From positions 1-34,926 of the forward strand of contig CAYGXU010000025.1 of NCBI GenBank assembly GCA_964353875.1: a DNA stretch of 34,926 nt, given 5' to 3'. A program made the translations under genes and the position numbers. The stretch is from MGNI01 sp964353875. Its GTDB lineage: Bacteria; Chloroflexota; Anaerolineae; Anaerolineales; E44-bin32. Position 1 is the first letter of the stretch, and the number at the start of each line of letters is the position of its first letter. Under the pieces are notes generated by a model that saw nothing but the letters and a program-made list of their open reading frames with translations, ran no database searches and was not told the origin of the DNA. Shown in pieces: positions 23,629-31,890 of the stretch.

Positions 23629-24921
23629 ATGCAAACGATTATAGAAGCAGTTTATGCTCGTGAGGTATTGGACTCGAGGGGCAATCCAACCATTGAAGTT
23701 GAGGTGACCCTGTTTGATGGAAGCTGGGGAAGCGCGATTATCCCCTCAGGTGCTTCAACGGGAGTGCATGAAGCGCTTGAATTAAGGGATAACGATCGTG
23801 CCCGTTATCGCGGAAAAGGTGTAACGAAAGCGGCAGAGAACGTAAATACAGAGATTGCAGAGTTGTTGCTTGGATGGGATGCAACCGAACAGCGGGATAT
23901 CGATCTCGCTTTGATAGCCCTCGATGGTACGGAAAATAAATCCCGTTTAGGGGCAAATGCAATTCTGGGAGCCAGTCTGGCAGTGTCAAAGGCTGCAGCC
24001 GCGTCATTGGGTCTTCCGCTCTATCGATATATGGGTGGCGTATATGCTCATATTTTGCCAGTACCCATGCTTAACATCCTTAATGGTGGCGCTCATACTG
24101 GTTGGCAATCAACGGATTTCCAGGAATTTATGATCATGCCTTTGGGTGCTCCTACATTCAGGGAGGGGCTTCGCTGGGGCGCTGAGGTCTACCATGCACT
24201 GAGAGATGTGCTCAAGTCCAAAGGGTATACTGCCCTGGTTGGAGATGAAGGTGGATTTGCACCAGCTCTAAAAACCAATGTTGAAGCCGTTCAAATCATT
24301 CTTGAGGCGATTGAAAAAGCAGGGTATGTTCCAGGTGAACAAATCTCGATCGCACTCGATCCGGCTGCGTCGGAGGTGTACGAAGAATCAAGTGGACTAT
24401 ACAAACTGCAAAGGGAAGGAGTCGAGTTGAGTGGCGAGGAGATGGTCGATTTTTGGAAATCCTGGGTGGAAAAGTATCCGATCGTTTCGATTGAGGACGG
24501 CCTTGCTCAAGATGATTGGGCGAGTTGGAAAAAGATGACTCACAAGCTTGGAGAGAAGATTCAGATCGTTGGCGATGACCTTCTAGTAACCAATCCAAAT
24601 CGGGTACGCAAAGCCATCTCGGAGAAATCGTGTAATGCGCTCTTGGTTAAGCTGAACCAAATCGGTTCCCTTACTGAGACGATTGAAGCAGTACATCTCA
24701 GCCACAGGGCTGGATGGAACGCGGTGACCTCTCATCGTTCCGGCGAATCGGAGGATGCCACCATCGCAGATTTGGCTGTAGCTTTGAATATGGGTCAGAT
24801 CAAGACAGGCGCGCCAGCCCGGTCAGATCGAGTTGCCAAATACAATCAATTATTGAGAATTGAAGACAGTTTGGGAGAAAATGCGGTTTATGCTGGATGG
24901 CAAGCACTTAAGAGAGAATGA
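23629..24921 (+). CDS. eno: Enolase
   Basis: Interconverts 2-phosphoglycerate and phosphoenolpyruvate in glycolysis. From the ATG at 23629 the protein has 430 residues, the usual size. It starts IIEAVYAREVLDSRGNPT, has IPSGASTGVHEALELRD, GDEGGFAP, the metal-ligand segment VSIEDGLAQDD, VGDDLLVTNP, the catalytic LLVKLNQIGSLTET and the family signature SHRSGESEDATIADLAV. The frame opens at 23593, but GGGAGG at 23613-23618 lies between that start and 23629, and enolases begin at this latter point. A perfect TATAAT at 23589-23594 also excludes the upstream start. The gene stands alone and converges on the zinc-ribbon gene with no evident terminator in the 36-base gap. Confidence 0.98.
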   Translation: MQTIIEAVYAREVLDSRGNPTIEVEVTLFDGSWGSAIIPSGASTGVHEALELRDNDRARYRGKGVTKAAENVNTEIAELLLGWDATEQRDIDLALIALDGTENKSRLGANAILGASLAVSKAAAASLGLPLYRYMGGVYAHILPVPMLNILNGGAHTGWQSTDFQEFMIMPLGAPTFREGLRWGAEVYHALRDVLKSKGYTALVGDEGGFAPALKTNVEAVQIILEAIEKAGYVPGEQISIALDPAASEVYEESSGLYKLQREGVELSGEEMVDFWKSWVEKYPIVSIEDGLAQDDWASWKKMTHKLGEKIQIVGDDLLVTNPNRVRKAISEKSCNALLVKLNQIGSLTETIEAVHLSHRAGWNAVTSHRSGESEDATIADLAVALNMGQIKTGAPARSDRVAKYNQLLRIEDSLGENAVYAGWQALKRE

Positions 24922-24957
24922 ATGAAGAGGCGACTTCCCTGAGAACTTGCCCCATTT

Positions 24958-25506
24958 TTATGGGAGTCCATCGGATTTTCCTTGATCGTCCGCTGGTGAT
25001 ATCTCGGGTTCTTCTTCGGTTGCGACGGTTGTGTCTTCCGGCTCCGAAATCGTAGCCGGTGAGCCAGGGGTAGGTAGGGCACAATAAGGGCAAATTTGCC
25101 ATGCGAGTTGCATGATCCTGCCGCAATTTGTGCACAACTTGTGTATGCGAGTATAGCAATAAGGACAAACTTGCCAATTGGCTTGAGCGATCGAACCACA
25201 ACCTGGGCACTTCACGCTTGTTTCAATTTCGGTTAAAAGCGCCTCTTCCTCAAGCATACGTTGATAGGCCTCATGCAATGTGTCTTTAGGACGAATGATG
25301 AGATAAATCAACAAACCTGGAAAGGTGAACAGTGCGACCAGGATTGTAGCGAGAATGATGACCAGGCGGTCTCTTGATCGAGCGCGAATATCCCGGAAGG
25401 TCCAAAAGATGGTACTAATCCATAAAGCCGCGAGAAAAGCACCCAGGAAAGCACTGATATAAACAAAATAGTTTTCCAAAGCACTGAGGTCAATTATGGT
25501 GTCCAT
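24958..25506 (-). CDS. Membrane-anchored double zinc ribbon protein
   Basis: A 182-residue protein. Two TMs (about 14-36 and 48-71) are joined by a short basic loop FRDIRARSRDR. A helix follows, then a double zinc ribbon made of four CxxC pairs: Cys100/103, 114/117, 125/128 and 139/142, with repeated WQxCPYC. The tail is acidic, Pro/Thr/Glu-rich and disordered. The second TM end, LLIYLIIRPKDTL, and the following EEEALLTEIE helix recur in similar proteins of Chloroflexota as far as I recall. Function unknown; the ribbon probably contacts protein or nucleic acid on the cytoplasmic face. AGGA lies seven bases before the ATG. Confidence 0.82.
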   Translation of the reverse strand: MDTIIDLSALENYFVYISAFLGAFLAALWISTIFWTFRDIRARSRDRLVIILATILVALFTFPGLLIYLIIRPKDTLHEAYQRMLEEEALLTEIETSVKCPGCGSIAQANWQVCPYCYTRIHKLCTNCGRIMQLAWQICPYCALPTPGSPATISEPEDTTVATEEEPEISPADDQGKSDGLP

Positions 25507-25532
25507 AATGCGATCCTATTCTGTACCGAAGC

Positions 25533-25541
25533 ATTATAGCA
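25533..25541 (-). promoter_or_regulatory. Extended -10 promoter for the zinc-ribbon gene
   Basis: Minus-strand TGCTATAAT is a perfect extended -10. It would give a leader of about 20 bases that includes the SD. The -35 region is not recognisable. Confidence 0.6.
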
Positions 25542-25775
25542 TGACAGGGTTTTCCTACCGGAATAGATCATCTAATCTGCGGGTGTCTTGTCAAGGATGA
25601 GAAATGCAAATGAAAACAATAATGTCCGAATGATTTTCAAATCTTCTTCATGGTTGAACCCTTAATGCGAGATTCCTGGGAAAAGGATTGATCAGCTATT
25701 AAATACAGAACTGAGAATGGATAAATATTGGGATAATCATCCTGGGCAAAAATGAAAAACTAATGGAGGGGGCGA

Positions 25776-26462
25776 ATGAGTTATCGAATAACAGATTTGG
25801 CTTCATCCGATCGGCCTCGGGAACGACTGTCCACGCTAGGGGCTGAAGCAATTTCCAATGCCGAGTTGATCGCGATACTTCTGCGCTCCGGCGTTGAGGG
25901 CATCAATGTTCTTCAACTGGCGCAAAAATTGCTGCTTGAATTAGGGGGTCTGGATGGATTGCACCGTACCCCTTATGAAGAGCTCTGTCAGCAGCATGGG
26001 ATTGGACCAGCAAAAGCAGCTCAAATCAAGGCTGCAATTGAACTTGGCAGAAGATTATCGAAAGCCACCTTTGAGGAAAAACCGATCATTCAATCTCCAG
26101 ACGATGCTGCCAACATACTGCTTTACGAGATGGGTGCACTGGAAAAAGAGCACTTACGTGCAGTTTTATTGGATACTCGTAATCGGCTTATGAAAATAGC
26201 CGATGTATACCGAGGATCATTGAATGCCTCACTTATCAGGATTGGTGAAATCTTCCGTGATGCTGTCAGGATCAATGCAGCATCGATTATCGTGGTGCAT
26301 AATCATCCCAGCGGAGATCCGACGCCCAGTCCGGAAGATGTCGTCGTGACCAGGGCGATCGTGGAAGCGGGAAAGCTACTGGATATTGAGGTCTTGGATC
26401 ATATTATCATAGGCAAAGGACGTTTCATCTCGCTCAAAGCCAAAGGGCTGGGCTTTTCCTAA
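25776..26462 (+). CDS. radC: RadC-family JAB/JAMM-domain protein
   Basis: The 228 residues comprise an N-terminal UPF0758 region with DRPRERLSTLGAEAIS, a helix-hairpin-helix at about 70-90 (HGIGPAKAAQIKA), and a C-terminal JAMM domain. The metal motif is complete: HNHPSGDPTPSPED with His175, His177 and Asp188 (HxHx10D), and an upstream Glu in GEIF. Historically called a DNA repair protein; that role is disputed and the true substrate is unknown. GGAGGGGG just before the ATG at 25776 is a strong ribosome site. The gene is isolated from its neighbours. Confidence 0.95.
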   Translation: MSYRITDLASSDRPRERLSTLGAEAISNAELIAILLRSGVEGINVLQLAQKLLLELGGLDGLHRTPYEELCQQHGIGPAKAAQIKAAIELGRRLSKATFEEKPIIQSPDDAANILLYEMGALEKEHLRAVLLDTRNRLMKIADVYRGSLNASLIRIGEIFRDAVRINAASIIVVHNHPSGDPTPSPEDVVVTRAIVEAGKLLDIEVLDHIIIGKGRFISLKAKGLGFS

Positions 26463-26779
26463 ACTGCCGATTGATTAAATGCGCACGTTGATATCGTTTA
26501 TGACATAAAGGGATGCGGTGATGGGTGTACAAATCTAATGGAGATAATCCAAATCGCTCAATATGGGATTCTCAAGTGCCCGATCGATTCTTATGCAAAT
26601 ATCGTAGCTAATCAGGCAAACCCCCCAAAGGGCTGTTTTGCGATCCCAACTTGCCTTTCAAGCGCAAATTTTCTGCAAATTCAACCACTTGTTTTGCCAA
26701 AAAAAACCTTTAGTGAATGCGTCTGCAAGCAAGGCTGAGTAGCTGCAAATTATCAATGAATATTTGGGTTGACAAGAAG
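26463..26779. other. Intergenic region between convergent radC and AEC permease genes
   Basis: 317 AT-rich bases. A 66-codon frame (26538-26738) has low-quality composition and no SD. The segment CCCCCCAAAGGG flanked by GCAAA and TTTGC (about 26614-26641) could form an imperfect hairpin, possibly a weak terminator. Nothing else is recognised. Confidence 0.5.
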
Positions 26780-27691
26780 TCAGCTGATCAAATAGGCGAT
26801 CAAGGGGGTCAATGTAATTGGACAAAGCAGTGTTGTCAGCAAGATCGCGTTAGCAATGAAATCCGGTTCGGTGTCAAACTCGAGGGCGATAATCGAGGTT
26901 AGAACTGCTGTTGGTGTTGCAGCCTCGGATACCCCTGCTTGATATGCTGCGCCAGTTAGTCCAAACAAAGGAGCTAAGAGAAGAGCCAAAGCAGGAGATA
27001 TCACCAATCGAAGGAGAGTGGTGACAAATAGTAGACCTATTTTCTTAGGGGGACCGGAATTACCAATTTGCATACCAAGGATAATGAGCATACATGGAAC
27101 AGCGGCCTGTCCTAGTAGCTCAATTGGGCGAGAAATGATCAGGGGGAGTTCAATATTGGCAAAGCGAAGGAGAATAGCCAGGATAACGGCATAGATCGAA
27201 GGGACTCTCAGAATTCCGGCGACGGCCCGCCGGATATCCCATCGGCCAACAGCAGCAATTCCCACCCCCACAGAATTGGTGAGCGAAGATCCAGTAATGA
27301 AAAAAAGACTTGCATAGGCCAGTGCTTCATCGCCAAATGCAAATTGATTCAGGGAAAGCCCGAAATTCCCGGTATTTGCGAATGTGGCTGTGAGAATAAA
27401 CGCGCTGGCGAGACTCCTTGGTAATTTCAGGACTCTGCTAATAATCCAGCTTAAAAGGCCAATCGTGATGATGATCGTTACCGTAAAGCCTACCATTCGA
27501 CCGAGATCGACAATTTGGATATCGGTATGGATGAGTAATTTAAACACAAAGGCGGGAGTGAAAATATTATAGACTACCTGGGAAAAATGCCTAGGGTTGA
27601 GCTTTAAAATCCGTTGAGCAGCAAATCCGAAGCCGGCAATGAGTAGGATGGGGAGGATGTTCAACGAAAAAACGTTGATGAGAGAATTCAA
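26780..27691 (-). CDS. AEC (auxin efflux carrier) family permease
   Basis: A 303-residue integral membrane protein with about ten hydrophobic segments in two halves, typical of the bile/arsenite/riboflavin superfamily. The N-terminal FSLNILPILLIAGFGFAAQR and the central NTGNFGLSL, with the conserved Asn-Gly around the membrane crossover, are AEC hallmarks. The second half has PCMLIILGMQIG and the SEAATPTAVLTSIIA segment. Bacterial members export or import organic acids or amino-acid-like anions; the substrate is unknown here. The start is a TTG whose TGA overlaps the stop of the HEAT-repeat gene (TTGA), with GAGG ten bases upstream, so translation is coupled. Confidence 0.9.
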   Translation of the reverse strand: MNSLINVFSLNILPILLIAGFGFAAQRILKLNPRHFSQVVYNIFTPAFVFKLLIHTDIQIVDLGRMVGFTVTIIITIGLLSWIISRVLKLPRSLASAFILTATFANTGNFGLSLNQFAFGDEALAYASLFFITGSSLTNSVGVGIAAVGRWDIRRAVAGILRVPSIYAVILAILLRFANIELPLIISRPIELLGQAAVPCMLIILGMQIGNSGPPKKIGLLFVTTLLRLVISPALALLLAPLFGLTGAAYQAGVSEAATPTAVLTSIIALEFDTEPDFIANAILLTTLLCPITLTPLIAYLIS

Positions 27692-28644
27692 GAGATGGCA
27701 TCCTCGGGATTATCGAAGTCAAAGATGAGCAAGTCACGCGTGCCATTTACAAAGGTTACATTATCAAGAGCATCTTCAAGAAATTGGGCTTCATCATCGT
27801 CTTCAACATTTTCGGAGTATGAAATAATCGCTTCGGTCGCAAGCGTACCACCCAATTGACTAAGCGACCATAGAGCGGCATGTTTAACTTCTTGATTGAC
27901 ATCTTCAAGCAAATCGATTAATTCAAGAACTGCGGTATGAATTTCCAACTCACCGACTGCCGTAGCAGATTCAGAGCGAATTTGAGGGGAAGGGTGATGT
28001 AAACACGAGATAACTTGATTTTCCCATTGATTGTTTGACGATCGGCCCATGGCCAGAAGTGCAGATTTGACCAAATGTTCTTCTTTTGTCTGGAAAGCCT
28101 GATTGATCAATTCCTGAATTTCAGATCGAGAGGAGTATCCCAAAGATTCAAGGCAGCTGCAATAAATGCTCTCATCTTGTGCCTGGTGCAGCGATTGCAA
28201 CAGTGCCTCCTCGATATCAAGCCGAATTTCAGTTGGAAAAGCTTCAATCTCCGCCAATAAAACGAAAGTACCCAATGCCCTTGCAGCGGCCGCACGGACT
28301 TCAGGCGCGGTGTCAGAGCGTAATAAATTGATGAAAGGTGCTATTAGTGCTGGATCCTCACATTCCCAGAGATTATCAATGGCATTTCGTTTAACGTCAG
28401 AGTCCTCGTCTTTCAGTGCGATGCGATTAACCGCTTCAAAGATAAGTAAGATATTTTCTTCAGCAAGTTTGCCCAATTCCGCCATAAGGGATCTTCGTCT
28501 TAGTACAGGAATAGAACGCCATTGTTCTCTTAGTTCTTCCGTCCTTTCTCTATCCAGGTCGGAAAGTTCCGGGAGAAGGTGGATTGGAATAGGAAGATCA
28601 CTGTCGGATAATTGAACCAGCAGTTGATGAAATTGCTTGCTCAT
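27688..28644 (-). CDS. HEAT-repeat protein
   Basis: A 318-residue soluble protein. From about residue 75 to 285 it is built from paired helices of roughly 30 residues with the HEAT pattern: DSDVKRNAIDNLWECEDPALIAPFINLL, TAPEVRAAAARALGTF, SPQIRSESATAVGELE and NQEVKHAALWSLSQLGG. The C-terminus is acidic (ENVEDDDEAQFLEDAL). It has no catalytic residues I can name, so a scaffold or binding role is likely. It lies 21 bases after the M50 protease gene and is coupled to the AEC permease. Similar proteins in phycobilisome lyase families share the fold only. Confidence 0.85.
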   Translation of the reverse strand: MSKQFHQLLVQLSDSDLPIPIHLLPELSDLDRERTEELREQWRSIPVLRRRSLMAELGKLAEENILLIFEAVNRIALKDEDSDVKRNAIDNLWECEDPALIAPFINLLRSDTAPEVRAAAARALGTFVLLAEIEAFPTEIRLDIEEALLQSLHQAQDESIYCSCLESLGYSSRSEIQELINQAFQTKEEHLVKSALLAMGRSSNNQWENQVISCLHHPSPQIRSESATAVGELEIHTAVLELIDLLEDVNQEVKHAALWSLSQLGGTLATEAIISYSENVEDDDEAQFLEDALDNVTFVNGTRDLLIFDFDNPEDAIS

Positions 28645-28665
28645 TGCGTATTGCTTATGTTCTCT

Positions 28666-29721
28666 TTATGGCAGAGAAATTGGATTAACGAAATCCAAAT
28701 AGTTGACATAGATGAAGATCACAATGAGGAGAAAGAAACCAATAGTATGCGCTAAGCCCTCATAACGTGGCTCCAATCGGCGCCCTAGAACAATCTCAAT
28801 CAGTATGAAAAGTAAACGTCCTCCATCTAAAGCCGGGAAGGGAAGCAGGTTTGCAATCGCTAGACCGATACCAATGATGCCGATCAAATTGAGGGTTAAG
28901 AATGGACGTTGTGCGCTTCGATCGATCGCACCCGCCCATGAAATCATATCATACATCCCTTTAAATCCGGTCAAGCGAGCTTCTTCGGGCTCGATTTCGC
29001 CTTTTATTAGTTTAGAGGGGAGGTGAATGATTTCATTGAATTGCATGAAAGCTGATTGAAGTCCAATGGAGGCTGCTTCTCCCCAACCTACTTCTCGAGT
29101 GGGATTACCCATGGTTACGCCAATTGGCCCCTGACCTTCAGGGTACTCCGTTCGTGGTACAAGCGCGATTGTAATCCGTTCACCATTTCGTTCCAGGATA
29201 ATTTGTATCTTCTCACCTAGGCGTTTAGAAACAGCAGCTGACATCGTTTCAAAACCAACAATGGGGGTCTCATCGACTGAAATGATCAAATCGCCTGGGA
29301 GAATACCAGCCATTTCAGCAGGTGTTCGCGGTTCAACTGCTGTAATCATTACCCGGTTGAAATCGGGAGCAGCGTATCTATAAGCGGAGGTAAAGGCAAG
29401 AAAAGCGATGATGACATTTGCCAGAGGGCCCGCAAGCAAGACCGCAGCGCGAGTTCTCTTATTAGCACTGGCCAGTCCGCCTTCTATAGAAGGGTCATCT
29501 TCTCCAGCAAGACGTACGAAGCCGCCCAATGGGAGCAAGTTGATAGAGAATCGGGTACCAGCAGCCTTGAATAAAGTAACGATCCTCGGTGGGAAACCCA
29601 AGCCAAATTCATCTACTCGGACACCCAGCAGCTTTGCAGCAACAAAGTGTCCAAATTCATGACCCAGAATGAGACCACCAATGATAAGAATAAACAATAG
29701 AAAATCAGGCACAGTTATCAC
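28666..29721 (-). CDS. rseP: Site-2 intramembrane metalloprotease (RseP/M50)
   Basis: Cleaves membrane anchors, classically anti-sigma factors, within the bilayer. The first TM carries the zinc motif GHEFGHFVAAK (His21, Glu22, His25). A PDZ domain lies at about 115-195 (AGILPGDLIISVDE). The second metal motif is NLLPFPALDGGRLLF with its Asp near the C-terminus. A single PDZ and 351 residues make it the shorter RseP/YluC type. The GTG start at 29721 is preceded by GAGAG. An extended -10 box at 29745 could give it its own transcript, although it follows the decarboxylase gene by only 53 bases. No anti-sigma gene is in the window. Confidence 0.94.
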   Translation of the reverse strand: MITVPDFLLFILIIGGLILGHEFGHFVAAKLLGVRVDEFGLGFPPRIVTLFKAAGTRFSINLLPLGGFVRLAGEDDPSIEGGLASANKRTRAAVLLAGPLANVIIAFLAFTSAYRYAAPDFNRVMITAVEPRTPAEMAGILPGDLIISVDETPIVGFETMSAAVSKRLGEKIQIILERNGERITIALVPRTEYPEGQGPIGVTMGNPTREVGWGEAASIGLQSAFMQFNEIIHLPSKLIKGEIEPEEARLTGFKGMYDMISWAGAIDRSAQRPFLTLNLIGIIGIGLAIANLLPFPALDGGRLLFILIEIVLGRRLEPRYEGLAHTIGFFLLIVIFIYVNYLDFVNPISLP

Positions 29722-29744
29722 TCTCGCATAAAATACTTAGAAAG

Positions 29745-29753
29745 ATTATATCA
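29745..29753 (-). promoter_or_regulatory. Extended -10 promoter for rseP
   Basis: Minus-strand TGATATAAT combines a TGn with a perfect TATAAT. It sits in the gap after the decarboxylase gene and would give a leader of about 17 bases. Confidence 0.5.
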
Positions 29754-29774
29754 CTCCCAATGCAGACGGGATTT

Positions 29775-30749
29775 TCAATCTCCTATGAGGCGGGCAGAGC
29801 CCCCGGGCTGAGATCTGATGATGTCCAACACACCAGGTAAGTTCCTAAGGCGTTGCTCAGCTTCTATCGAGGAACGAGAAGTACAAATACAATGAACACT
29901 AGACCCCGCGTCAACGCTATAACAGACATCCAAACCATTGCAACGCCAATTGAAAATTGAATGCATAATGAGTAAGGTTTCTGGTGACCAATAGAAGAGA
30001 GGGGGAGTGGAGGTCATCATCACGGAATGCATCAGATTGCTGTCTTGTTCAACAATGTCTGCCAACTGAGAGAAATCATTTTGAGCAATCGCTTCTCGGC
30101 ACAATATTAAACGCCTGGGGGCATCGTTGATACGCGCAATTTGAAGGGGGCTGGTATGGGCTAATAAATGCCCAATGGATGAGCCTATTATTTTTGGCTT
30201 TCTTTCGACCAATGCAATCAGATCGGTCAGGTCCCAATGCTCAGGTGAGGCGATCATTTCAGCGAAGGAGCCTTCATCGTTCTCAGCAGCATACCACTCG
30301 ACGAAACCGCCGAAGATGGATCGGCAAGCAGATCCGGAACCCCTACGCGCAATCCGCGAGAGCTCTATTGATGAAAGATTGAGACCGGCTGCTGCACTAG
30401 CAGCAACAGTCAGAGCCGCGAAACCAGAGGCTGAGGATGCAATGCCTACATCCAGGGGAAAATTGCTGTGGCTGATCACCTTAGCAGATGAAGAAATTTT
30501 GGCAAGAGATCGGATAAGATTAAGATGTCTTTGGACGCGTTCAAATCGATGGTCTGAGATATTTTCTCCATTGAGTTCAAAACGGTCCTTTTCCATCCGA
30601 GTGTCAAATATGACTGTTGTATGGGTTTCCAGACCTCCAAGTGTCATTGAAATGGAGCCATTGACTGATATGCGAAGTTCATCGTTGCGATTCCCCCAGT
30701 ATTTGATGAAGGCGATATTGGGAGATGCGATAGCGGTGGCTGATTGCAT
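29775..30749 (-). CDS. Diphosphomevalonate or phosphomevalonate decarboxylase (GHMP family)
   Basis: GHMP-fold decarboxylase of the mevalonate route to isoprenoids. The opening TAIASPNIAFIKYWGNRN is diagnostic, followed by NGSISMTLG, the GHMP loop LDVGIASSASGFAALTVA, the RRGSGSACRSIFGGFVEW block and the catalytic-Asp segment SVDAGSSVH. The 324 residues from the ATG at 30749 are typical; AAAGGA eight bases upstream supports that start over the longer frame at 30767. In the chloroflexote Roseiflexus the homologue is known to act on phosphomevalonate, with isopentenyl phosphate kinase completing the path, so the substrate here is open. No other mevalonate gene lies within the window. Confidence 0.93.
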   Translation of the reverse strand: MQSATAIASPNIAFIKYWGNRNDELRISVNGSISMTLGGLETHTTVIFDTRMEKDRFELNGENISDHRFERVQRHLNLIRSLAKISSSAKVISHSNFPLDVGIASSASGFAALTVAASAAAGLNLSSIELSRIARRGSGSACRSIFGGFVEWYAAENDEGSFAEMIASPEHWDLTDLIALVERKPKIIGSSIGHLLAHTSPLQIARINDAPRRLILCREAIAQNDFSQLADIVEQDSNLMHSVMMTSTPPLFYWSPETLLIMHSIFNWRCNGLDVCYSVDAGSSVHCICTSRSSIEAEQRLRNLPGVLDIIRSQPGGSARLIGD

Positions 30750-30869
30750 AGCAAGAATCCTTTCCATGACTAATTTACCACGAAAAAATCTAGAGATGAT
30801 TGATTAAACGAAAATGTTGAGACATCCATTCCGTATTCAAGATCCTATTGCCAGTTTTCAGCTGAGAAA

Positions 30870-30893
30870 AATCAAAGCTCTGTAATCAAAGCT
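30870..30893. repeat. Direct repeat upstream of a -10 box, possible operator
   Basis: AATCAAAGCT occurs at 30870-30879 and 30884-30893, a 14-base period. The second copy ends five bases before the TATAAT at 30898. The arrangement suits a regulator binding site overlapping the -35 region of the membrane-protein gene. Confidence 0.35.
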
Positions 30894-30897
30894 GCTG

Positions 30898-30903
30898 TAT
30901 AAT
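30898..30903 (+). promoter_or_regulatory. -10 box for the DMT/NIPA-like gene
   Basis: Perfect TATAAT 71 bases before the gene start, with no good -35 but the direct repeat in its place. Confidence 0.45.
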
Positions 30904-30974
30904 TTTCGCAACTGCAATTATTCCAAATATTTCTACCCCATAATTTATATGAGAACCTTCGCTGGGGATGATGG

Positions 30975-31859
30975 ATGATCGGGTACAACGGATTGGGGAT
31001 GCTTTGTGCGATCATGTCAGGGGCAATGAATGCCTTTGGCGCGATCCTACAGAAAAGCGCCGTAAATAAAATACCAATCGATCAACGCGAAGTTCATTTC
31101 ATGCCGCGCTTGTTGCGCAGTCCTGCCTGGCTATTGGGGTTAGGCATGAGTATGGGATTAGGAACTATCTTCACTTTATTATCGCAGAAATTAATCGGCC
31201 CAGCTCTGGTGCCAGGCCTAAGCGCATCAGGAATGATCATCCTGGCGATCGGATCAGTGAAATTAATCGGAGAGAGAATAAAACCGGAAGAGATGCTAGG
31301 AATAGTAATGCTTATTCTCGGTATTTTTTTCTTGGGGTACTCCAATCTAATCATTCCCAGCGATGAAGTCGACTTGTTGGATAGAGATTTACTCCTTCGA
31401 ATTTTTATATTCACGATCGGTCTGAGCCTATGTTGGCTTCTCTCCTTTTTGCTCGCGCAGAGAGCTCAAAACCAAACTCGAGGATTGATCATGGCGGTTT
31501 CAGGTGGATTCCTCTATTGTTTGTCGAATCTATGGATTTTACCGTTGATTATAACCATCGGGATGGTATTTGCAGGAATAGCCCGTCATATCCAGGTGAT
31601 CATATTTATCATCGCGAGTATCATGTTGGTGACCACAAATCTAGCTGGGATCCGCCAGGTTCAGGAGGCATATAAGTTCGCACCGGCAAGTAAGGTCCAA
31701 CCGATCCAGCAAGTACCCACACAAATTGTACCGATTCTGATTTATTTTATCGTCTTCCAACGCACTGCTGCTGGGAATGTCATGATCCTTATCCCAATCG
31801 GAGTAATCATGATCATTGTCAGCGGTTTTCTGCTGGGAAAACGCAAAGTTGAGCTTTAG
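30975..31859 (+). CDS. DMT-superfamily membrane protein, NIPA/EamA-like
   Basis: A 294-residue protein with about nine TMs and little soluble sequence. The N-terminal GAMNAFGAILQKSAV resembles the first helix of NIPA-type magnesium transporters, which are DMT relatives; a C-terminal counterpart is QQVPTQIVPILIYFIVF. No residues specify a substrate. The ATG at 30975 is the first in frame after a stop at 30969; its SD is weak. The FAD oxidoreductase follows after 31 bases on the same strand and may share the transcript. Confidence 0.8.
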   Translation: MIGYNGLGMLCAIMSGAMNAFGAILQKSAVNKIPIDQREVHFMPRLLRSPAWLLGLGMSMGLGTIFTLLSQKLIGPALVPGLSASGMIILAIGSVKLIGERIKPEEMLGIVMLILGIFFLGYSNLIIPSDEVDLLDRDLLLRIFIFTIGLSLCWLLSFLLAQRAQNQTRGLIMAVSGGFLYCLSNLWILPLIITIGMVFAGIARHIQVIIFIIASIMLVTTNLAGIRQVQEAYKFAPASKVQPIQQVPTQIVPILIYFIVFQRTAAGNVMILIPIGVIMIIVSGFLLGKRKVEL

Positions 31860-31890
31860 AACACTCAATTATGGAAAGAAGAACAACTCC

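Noticed and set aside
26538..26738. 66-codon ORF between radC and the AEC permease gene
   Set aside because: Odd composition, no SD, and no recognisable motif.
28166..28615. 149-codon Ser-rich plus-strand ORF
   Set aside because: Antisense to the HEAT-repeat gene; Ser/Ala runs are the usual shadow of Glu/Leu helices.
30175..30807. 210-codon plus-strand ORF
   Set aside because: Shadow of the mevalonate-pathway decarboxylase on the other strand, whose motifs are unmistakable.
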